Assembly: GCA_018644785.1 (NCBI GenBank)
Contig: JABGPV010000111.1
Coordinates: 1-15,649, forward strand
Source of the DNA: Deltaproteobacteria bacterium
GTDB lineage: Bacteria > Desulfobacterota > DSM-4660 > Desulfatiglandales > Desulfatiglandaceae
DNA: 15,649 nucleotides
Direction: 5' to 3'
Shown here: positions 1-4,843 of the stretch, piece after piece
Layout of the letters: each line of letters starts with the position of its first letter
How positions within the stretch are numbered: position 1 is the first letter of the stretch
Translations under genes and position numbers: made by a program
Notes under the pieces: generated by a model
What the model saw: the letters and a program-made list of their open reading frames with translations, nothing else
What the model was told of the DNA's origin: nothing
Databases searched by the model: none

Positions 1-640
1 CCAGGGCTTTCCTGAACGGCCGGACGCGGTCCAGCCAGAGGGGCAGCAGATAAATCCATCGCACCAGCACTCCCCCGGCCGCGCAGAGCCACAGGACCGT
101 CCAGAGCCCGGCCAGAAACAGCGCCCATGTCCAGGCAGGCGGTTTTGCCGTCAAGTAGAAGTTGATGTCATGGGCGGTGAGGAAAAAATAGTAGACCGCC
201 CCAAGGCCGAAAACCAACGGTATCAGCAGCACCACACAAAGCACGAATACACTGACACAAAACTGAAAAAGATTGGGAAATGCATAAAAGAGCCGAACGA
301 GAGCTTCTTTTAGAGTTTGAATGCCCGCTTGTTCCCTTTGACGGGCTATCCATATGAGCCCAACCAGTTGTATCACCAGACTCATGAGCGCCAGGGAGCC
401 CGCAAAGGTCAGAAAAATTAGACCCGGGCGCGATAAAAACCAGCCGATCAGTTCTGTATTGCCGATGATTTGGCTATCAGGTCCAGCCGTTAACAGGCTG
501 AGCAGCCACGAGACAAACGGAGACAACAGCCCCCAACTGACCAACGAAACAGCGAGCAGGTATCCAACCATGGGCATCCACATCAATCTAAACCCTTGCC
601 AACCCTGCTTCAGTGCCTGAAACCAAGAAGAATCTTTCAT
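1..640 (-). CDS. Glycerophosphodiester phosphodiesterase, membrane-domain type (N-terminal part; runs off the window)
   Basis: Read from an ATG at 640-638 on the minus strand, the frame stays open for 213 codons to the window edge. A purine-rich ribosome site (AGGGA) lies about 9 bases before the start. The protein begins MKDSSWFQALKQGW and has four strongly hydrophobic segments, at about residues 20-47, 68-98, 118-150 and 168-192. Between the third and fourth is FFLTAHDINFYLTAKPPAW, which resembles the D-I-N-[YF]-Y-L...K-P-P signature of the membrane domain found N-terminal to some glycerophosphodiester phosphodiesterases. The catalytic GDPD barrel would lie beyond base 1 and cannot be seen. 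If present, the enzyme would release glycerol-3-phosphate from glycerophosphodiesters at the membrane. The family call rests on the signature and the hydropathy pattern. A related membrane protein without the catalytic domain is possible. Confidence 0.72.
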   Translation of the reverse strand, partial: MKDSSWFQALKQGWQGFRLMWMPMVGYLLAVSLVSWGLLSPFVSWLLSLLTAGPDSQIIGNTELIGWFLSRPGLIFLTFAGSLALMSLVIQLVGLIWIARQREQAGIQTLKEALVRLFYAFPNLFQFCVSVFVLCVVLLIPLVFGLGAVYYFFLTAHDINFYLTAKPPAWTWALFLAGLWTVLWLCAAGGVLVRWIYLLPLWLDRVRPFRKAL

Positions 641-724
641 CTTGACAATCCCTGCTTCTAAATCAATGCGTCAATATCAATTCCACAGGCCATCCAATTT
701 CAAAAAGCCCGGGCGCGATAAAAA
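423..724. repeat. Pair of 17-bp direct repeats (423-439 and 708-724)
   Basis: CCCGGGCGCGATAAAAA occurs exactly at 423-439, inside the phosphodiesterase gene, and again at 708-724, in the intergenic region upstream of that gene's start. The spacing is 285 bases. The coding copy encodes part of a membrane-proximal F-L-S-R-P-G-L segment. The intergenic copy contains the self-complementary GCCCGGGC. No function is known. Confidence 0.6.
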
Positions 725-929
725 AGATCATGCCATATTCATCACTCTATCATTTTCTCTTTGTTTTGTGAACAACTGCTCGATTGTCGCTCAAATCAGG
801 GTATGAGTTGCAACAGGGAGGGATGATCTGAAAAGAGCTTGCAACATTGGATTCTCCAAGCCATAATATGAGTGAGTAAAGATCTGGTAGGACAAAATGC
901 AAATTGATGGGTTTTTAAGGAGAAATCAA
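641..929. other. Divergent intergenic region between the phosphodiesterase and the rubrerythrin-like gene
   Basis: No gene is visible here. The region holds the second copy of the 17-bp repeat (708-724), two copies of TTGCAACA at 808-815 and 839-846 (31 bases apart, about three helical turns), and a candidate promoter reading toward the rubrerythrin-like gene. The start regions of both divergent genes lie at its ends. Confidence 0.6.
839..867 (+). promoter_or_regulatory. Candidate sigma70-type promoter for the rubrerythrin-ade transcript
   Basis: TTGCAA at 839-844 (4 of 6 to the -35 consensus) is followed after 17 bases by CATAAT at 862-867 (5 of 6 to the -10 consensus). This lies about 60 bases upstream of the start codon at 930. 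The -35 overlaps the second TTGCAACA copy; the first copy, 31 bases upstream, could mark an activator site. This is inference from consensus only. Confidence 0.4.
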
Positions 930-1439
930 ATGGGAGATAACCAGGAAATTCTGGATGGACTGAAAATCGCCATGGAAGCGGAACTGACAGGGTATAATTT
1001 CTACAAAATGTCAGCTGAGAATGTAACAGATCCCAAGGCAAAAGAGGCGCTGTCTGAACTGGCTCAGGAAGAAATGGGGCACTTTAACTATTTGCGGCAT
1101 CAATACAAATCGGTGTTGGAAAAGGGGAACTATGACTTCGCCAAAACATTCATCAAAAAGACCGAAGATGAAAGTGAAAGCCCCATTTTCAGCGCCGCCA
1201 TCAAAGATCGAATCAAGGACAGTCACTACGAAGTTAGTGTTTTAACCATCGGCATGAAACTTGAGTTGGAAGCCATGATCTTTTACCGTTCCTGCGCTGA
1301 AAAAGCGGACTCAGCGGAAGCCAAACAATTTTACGATGAACTTGCCGACTGGGAACAGGGCCACTACAAGGCTTTTGAAAATGAGCTGGACATCCTGAAA
1401 GATGACTACTGGGCGGCCAATGATTTTGTACCCATGTGA
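930..1439 (+). CDS. Rubrerythrin-like ferritin-family diiron protein (169 aa, no rubredoxin domain)
   Basis: This is a four-helix-bundle diiron protein of the rubrerythrin/ferritin-like superfamily. Probable metal ligands are visible: E18 in helix 1, E48-x-x-H51 (EEMGH), E113 in LELEAMIFY, and E141-x-x-H144 (EQGHY). The two E-x-x-H motifs sit in two repeats of similar pattern, as expected. Classical rubrerythrins add a C-terminal rubredoxin domain with two C-x-x-C pairs. This protein ends at residue 169 with no such domain, so electrons would have to come from a separate partner. The start at 930 is preferred over an upstream in-frame ATG at 897 because AAGGAG lies at 917-922, 7 bases before it. 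Relatives reduce peroxide or store iron in anaerobes; that role is inferred here. The ade start codon follows 52 bases downstream, so the two genes are probably cotranscribed. Confidence 0.85.
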   Translation: MGDNQEILDGLKIAMEAELTGYNFYKMSAENVTDPKAKEALSELAQEEMGHFNYLRHQYKSVLEKGNYDFAKTFIKKTEDESESPIFSAAIKDRIKDSHYEVSVLTIGMKLELEAMIFYRSCAEKADSAEAKQFYDELADWEQGHYKAFENELDILKDDYWAANDFVPM

Positions 1440-1491
1440 TGGTCCAGCCGACTCCGCCAAAGTGGCTACGACGGCCGGATTGGAGGCATAT

Positions 1492-3120
1492 ATGAAAACC
1501 TTTTCCGGAAATATTGTGGACGTGGTGAACGGTGAGATTTTCCCGGGAACCATTAAAGTCAAGCATGGAAAAATCCATGATATCCGCCGCAATAACCAGA
1601 CGTATCAGCACTTCATCACGCCGGGATTCATTGACAGTCACGTCCACATTGAAAGTTCCATGATGCCACCTTCTGAGTTTGCGCGCATCGCCGTGGCTCA
1701 CGGTACGGTTGCCGCCGTATGCGACCCCCACGAAATCGCCAACGTTCTGGGGGTCCAGGGTGTACGATACATGATGGAAAATGCTGCCGGGACTCCCCTT
1801 AAATTCTACTTTTCCGCCCCTTCCTGCGTACCGGCCACCACCTTTGAAACCAGCGGGGCGCGGCTAACCCTGGAAGACACGGAAACCCTTCTGGAAATGC
1901 CCGAAATCAAATTCCTGGGAGAAATGATGAATTTCCCGGGCGTCCTTTATGACGACCCGGAAGTCTTGAAGAAACTGGAGATGGCAAAAGCCCACCGTAA
2001 GGCCATTGACGGGCATTCTCCGGGGCTGGGTGGCGATGATCTCAAAAAATATATTGCCGCGGGGATTACAACGGACCATGAGTGCTTCACAATGGACGAG
2101 GCACTGGAAAAACTGTCTCTGGGCATGAAAATTCTGATCCGTGAAGGGTCCGCCGTGAAAAACTTCGACGACCTGATCCCCATCGCGGATGTGCACTACA
2201 AAAACTGCATGTTCTGTTCAGACGATAAACACCCGGATGATCTTCAGAAAGGGCATATCAACGACCTGGTAAAACGCGCCCTTGGTACGGGCCTGGACAA
2301 AATGAAAGTCCTCCGGATGGCCTGCATCAATCCCGTAACCCATTACGGGCTGGACGTGGGATACCTTAAAAAAGGAGACCCCGCGGATTTTCTGATCATC
2401 GATGATTTTGAGCGGTTGCAGATTCGCCAGACGGTGATTCAGGGAGTAATTGTCGCGGAGAACTGCAGGAGTCGACTCCCCCGGAAACCGGCCGGAATCA
2501 TCAAGCGGTTTGCCGCGAACCCGAAAAAACCGGAGGACTTTTCCGTGCCCCATAAGAACCGGCCGGTCCACATCATGGATGTGATCGACAGCCAGCTGAT
2601 CACGCGAAAATCCTCTGACACATTGGCATCCTTAAACGGTTATCTTACATGCAATCTCGAAAAAGACATCCTCAAAATCGCCGTGGTCAATCGATATGAA
2701 GACCGGAAGCCGGCCATCGGTTTTGCCCGAAATTTCGGGTTGAAACACGGCGCCATCGCCGGTTCCATTGCCCATGACTCCCACAACATTATCGCCGTGG
2801 GAACCACCGATGAGGAGATTTCTAGCGCCGTAAACCTCATCATCGCCAACAAGGGGGGCATCTGTGCGGTGTGTGAAACGAAAAACATTCGGGAAATCCT
2901 GCCCCTGCCCATTGCAGGACTCATGAGTGATGAAGATTTCGAGACGGTCGCCGGCAGATATACCCGGCTTGACACCCTGGCAAAAGAGATGGGGTCAAAA
3001 TTGCTTGCGCCCTTCATGACGCTTTCCTTCATGGCCCTTCTGGTCATTCCGGAGATTAAGTTGAGCGACCGAGGGTTGTTTGATGGCACCCGGTTCGAAT
3101 TCATGGAAATTTATGCCTGA
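1492..3120 (+). CDS. ade: Adenine deaminase
   Basis: This amidohydrolase-superfamily enzyme deaminates adenine to hypoxanthine and ammonia in the cytoplasm, for purine salvage or breakdown. With the start at 1492 it has 542 residues. Family signatures are clear: PGFIDSHVHIESSM at residues 44-57 with the metal-binding H50-x-H52, CDPHEIANVLG at 77-87, then GHSPGLGG, a DHECF segment and CSDDKHPDDL. The C-terminal domain typical of the family is present (HNIIAVGTTDEE, LPLPIAGLMSDED). The start at 1492 is supported by GGAGG at 1482-1486. An ATG in the same frame at 1402 would overlap the upstream gene by 38 bases and add 30 residues of no family character. The protein is slightly shorter than the usual 570-600 residues because its N-terminus is short. 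Hypoxanthine made here would be a natural substrate for the molybdenum hydroxylase encoded nearby if that enzyme acts on purines. Confidence 0.95.
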   Translation: MKTFSGNIVDVVNGEIFPGTIKVKHGKIHDIRRNNQTYQHFITPGFIDSHVHIESSMMPPSEFARIAVAHGTVAAVCDPHEIANVLGVQGVRYMMENAAGTPLKFYFSAPSCVPATTFETSGARLTLEDTETLLEMPEIKFLGEMMNFPGVLYDDPEVLKKLEMAKAHRKAIDGHSPGLGGDDLKKYIAAGITTDHECFTMDEALEKLSLGMKILIREGSAVKNFDDLIPIADVHYKNCMFCSDDKHPDDLQKGHINDLVKRALGTGLDKMKVLRMACINPVTHYGLDVGYLKKGDPADFLIIDDFERLQIRQTVIQGVIVAENCRSRLPRKPAGIIKRFAANPKKPEDFSVPHKNRPVHIMDVIDSQLITRKSSDTLASLNGYLTCNLEKDILKIAVVNRYEDRKPAIGFARNFGLKHGAIAGSIAHDSHNIIAVGTTDEEISSAVNLIIANKGGICAVCETKNIREILPLPIAGLMSDEDFETVAGRYTRLDTLAKEMGSKLLAPFMTLSFMALLVIPEIKLSDRGLFDGTRFEFMEIYA

Positions 3121-3315
3121 TGAAGGCTGCGGAGGGCTCGCTAAAATGTTCAGAACATGACCAATATCGTCTGGAGCCCGTATTCCGGGGACACCTTAAT
3201 TCAATATGGTTTTGTCGGCTAATATGCAGCAATGGATATTTGATGACAAAAAAAACCGCACAATCACTGGTTATGTGTGAAAAATTAACCAATTCAATCA
3301 ATATCCCATTTATCA
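3121..3315. other. Gap between ade and the AT-rich patch
   Basis: No convincing gene. A 67-codon plus-strand ORF at 3120-3323 begins at the ade stop codon, has no family resemblance and overlaps the next ORF. A perfect 13-bp palindrome, ATGTTC-A-GAACAT, sits at 3146-3158; arms of this length are expected by chance several times in a window this size. Base composition turns AT-rich from about 3180 onward. Confidence 0.5.
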
Positions 3316-3732
3316 ATGAATAATTATTCTCCATTAATCTACACTCCTGAGAGAAGCACTGAGGTGTTGGAATATTCTAATGTCTTTTTCAAAAACAACC
3401 CAAAAATCAAAGATAAATATGAAGCACTAAGCTGGGCTTATCATAGTGTAGGAAAAATGATTCCCCATACGACGGAAAATTTTTGGTCCGATCATTTTTT
3501 CCCCTATACAGAATCATGGGATGAACTTCAAATATCATTTAATCTTGTTTTGTTTGGGTTGTACAAACAAGCATTTGTATCATTGCGAAGTGGTCTAGAA
3601 TTAAGCATGTTATCTGTTTATTACAACATAAACGATGATGGGCATAAAACAGTTCAGGATTGGCTAAAGTCAAAAGATAATTGTCATAATAATAACATTA
3701 CATATGCTAAAATACCCAATTTCAGTCATTGA
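3316..3732 (+). CDS. Conserved-looking hypothetical protein, N-terminal piece (138 aa)
   Basis: I do not recognise the function. The residues up to about 125 look like a real folded protein: a charged N-terminus, then an amphipathic helical stretch SFNLVLFGLYKQAFVSLRSG at about 75-94 and a NINDDGHKTVQDWLKSKD segment. The last 12-15 residues are asparagine-rich and low in information, which suggests that the reading frame has left the original coding frame. A second ORF in the next frame starts before this one ends (3704) and looks like the C-terminal half of the same gene. There is no clear ribosome-binding site before the ATG at 3316, and stop codons in this frame upstream exclude a longer N-terminus. 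The AT-rich composition differs from ade and the hydroxylase gene, which suggests acquisition by transfer. Probably part of a disrupted gene rather than a complete one. Confidence 0.5.
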   Translation: MNNYSPLIYTPERSTEVLEYSNVFFKNNPKIKDKYEALSWAYHSVGKMIPHTTENFWSDHFFPYTESWDELQISFNLVLFGLYKQAFVSLRSGLELSMLSVYYNINDDGHKTVQDWLKSKDNCHNNNITYAKIPNFSH

Positions 3733-4147
3733 GTACAATTGGAGCAAGAAAGTTGGCATTGATAACCCCTTTCCGGTTCTTGGGTCATTTGAAATTGAAA
3801 AAATTACTAAATTACTACCATACAATTACATATCAGAAATTAAGTCTATCGCAGGGAAAGACCAAGAAACACAAGATCTTTTTAGGTATATTTCAGAACT
3901 ACCTGAGATGACAGAAGAAGAAAAAGAAACTCAAATCATTGAATTTGATAAAAGTATGATTGAAAATGGTAATGGGTTTATAGAGTGGGAAGCTATGAAA
4001 CTTAAGTTAATTGAAAAATATACCCCAAAAGATAAAAAGAAGGTTTTAGATAGAATTGTAATAGTAAAAAAATGGGCTATTGAAAATAATATGATGCAAC
4101 CTAAAATTGAGAGATTCGTTCCGGGGATCGGGGTCGGACCAAAGTAA
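3704..4147 (+). CDS. Conserved-looking hypothetical protein, C-terminal piece (147 aa)
   Basis: Function not recognised. This frame overlaps the previous ORF by 29 bases, shifted by +1. Residues 2-35 (LKYPISVIEYNWSKK then GIDNPFPVLGSFE) read as natural protein from the first codon, and in-frame codons before the ATG (from 3668) continue the helix as IITLHM. This suggests the ATG at 3704 is internal to a longer original gene. The rest is acidic and helical, ending KKWAIENNMMQPK. The last codons (GGG GTC GGA CCA at 4130-4141) are exactly the left arm of a 12-bp inverted repeat, so the present C-terminus GVGPK was supplied by a repeat or mobile sequence. Taken with the 3316 ORF, a single gene of about 270 residues or more, broken by a frameshift and possibly an internal deletion, is the simplest reading. 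Confidence 0.5.
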   Translation: MLKYPISVIEYNWSKKVGIDNPFPVLGSFEIEKITKLLPYNYISEIKSIAGKDQETQDLFRYISELPEMTEEEKETQIIEFDKSMIENGNGFIEWEAMKLKLIEKYTPKDKKKVLDRIVIVKKWAIENNMMQPKIERFVPGIGVGPK

Positions 4148-4364
4148 CTACCTTTAATATTTGTTAATGTGTCCAAATAATGGCCTATTTAATTCCTTAG
4201 AGTAATGTTTTTGGGGCCAAAAAGAGGCTTTTAAAATTAAGGCGGTACCTTCAAATTTCTTAAAACGGTGTTTTCACCCTCAAAAAAGCGGATCTAAGGC
4301 CGAAAAATCACCTTGTTTGGAGTCTTTAAGTTATAATATCATATAGTGAGCCTGGTCCGACCCC
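4130..4364. repeat. 235-bp MITE-like segment with 12-bp perfect terminal inverted repeats
   Basis: GGGGTCGGACCA at 4130-4141 is the exact reverse complement of TGGTCCGACCCC at 4353-4364. The 211 bases between are AT-rich, contain no ORF of note and carry short internal self-complementary tracts such as GGGGCC and GGTACC. The left arm forms the last sense codons of the preceding ORF. The right arm lies just before the decayed HEPN fragment. This arrangement fits a small non-autonomous mobile or palindromic repeat element. No transposase is encoded in the window. I see no clear target-site duplication. Confidence 0.5.
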
Positions 4365-4426
4365 AAGAGACAACACTTAAGGCAATAAAGCCGGCAAGCC
4401 CTCAACATGCATCAGCCCAGTTATAA

Positions 4427-4528
4427 AAGGATTTGGCGAAGATACAATCGGCCTACACTGAAGAGATCACGAAAGAAATGATCGAAAAAAGTAAGGATGT
4501 ATTGAAATGGGTCAAGACACAGTTTTAG
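4427..4528 (+). pseudogene. HEPN-domain protein, C-terminal remnant
   Basis: The frame from 4427 to TAG at 4526-4528 reads KDLAKIQSAYTEE, then ITKEMIEKSKDVLKWVKTQF. This resembles the last two helices of small HEPN-domain proteins, in which a tyrosine-containing helix is followed by E-K-[ST]-K-[DE]-V-L-x-W-[VI]. An in-frame stop at 4424-4426 cuts off the upstream part, and no R-x(4-6)-H catalytic motif is readable upstream before the inverted repeat. The ORF end overlaps the following MNT-like start (4507) by 22 bases, the overlapping gene order seen in HEPN/MNT toxin-antitoxin pairs. Too short to be active; a decayed toxin gene is the likely explanation. Confidence 0.45.
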
Positions 4529-4638
4529 CTACCGTTAAGAGATTCAAAAACGCATTAGAATCCATCAATATTCGAGTTGACCAGTTGAGGGATTTCAAAG
4601 AAATCATCAAGGGTAAAGGAAATAATGGAACGGATTGA
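4507..4638 (+). pseudogene. MNT-type nucleotidyltransferase, N-terminal remnant (43 codons)
   Basis: MGQDTVLATVKRFKNALES, then INIRVDQL, matches the helix and first strand that normally precede the G-S-x-A-x-G...S-D-[IL]-D active site of minimal nucleotidyltransferases (MNT antitoxins). Here that active site is missing: after VDQL the frame continues RDFKEIIKGKGNNGTD and stops at 4636-4638. An internal deletion is likely, which removed the catalytic core. Its end overlaps the next small ORF by 14 bases. With the HEPN remnant just upstream it makes a decayed HEPN/MNT module. The identification rests on a short segment and gene order. Confidence 0.42.
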
Positions 4639-4810
4639 ACTTGAAACGGATTTTCCACATGATCTCAGAAAAGGGGCACTCGCGGGAAAACCTGGTACCG
4701 TTGAAAACCCTGTAGATCTGGAACCCTATATTGATTTTCTTGAGGAAATCGAAGCGTTTGACGCTCCAAAGAAAAAGCCGATTCATTACAAAACCGAGTT
4801 TGAATTGTAG
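4625..4810 (+). CDS. Small hypothetical protein (61 aa)
   Basis: This ORF starts at an ATG preceded by AAGGA at 4616-4620 with a 4-base spacer. The protein (MERIELETDFPHDLRKGALA, later VDLEPYIDFLEEIEAFDAP and a KKKPIHYKTEFEL tail) is acidic in the middle, has no membrane segment, and is coherent enough to be a real gene. The pattern of a short, charged, possibly partly disordered protein next to HEPN/MNT remnants would suit a partner or antitoxin-like protein, but I recognise no family. It ends 33 bases from the stop codon of the convergent molybdenum hydroxylase gene. Confidence 0.5.
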   Translation: MERIELETDFPHDLRKGALAGKPGTVENPVDLEPYIDFLEEIEAFDAPKKKPIHYKTEFEL

Positions 4811-4843
4811 CGCTACCGCCCTTCAGCATTCGACATTCGCTTT

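Noticed and set aside
706..726. GC palindrome GCCCGGGC next to A-runs as a possible terminator
   Set aside because: The palindrome has no loop, so it cannot form a hairpin terminator; the flanking A-runs are both on the same strand.
1234..1731. 165-codon minus-strand ORF across the rubrerythrin-like and ade genes
   Set aside because: It lies antisense to two well-supported genes and spans their junction.
3146..3158. Perfect palindrome ATGTTC-A-GAACAT after ade, possible operator
   Set aside because: Six-base arms with a one-base centre are expected several times by chance in a window this long, and it is followed by no strong promoter.
3120..3323. 67-codon plus-strand ORF after ade
   Set aside because: It starts at the ade stop, has no ribosome site or family resemblance, and overlaps the next ORF.
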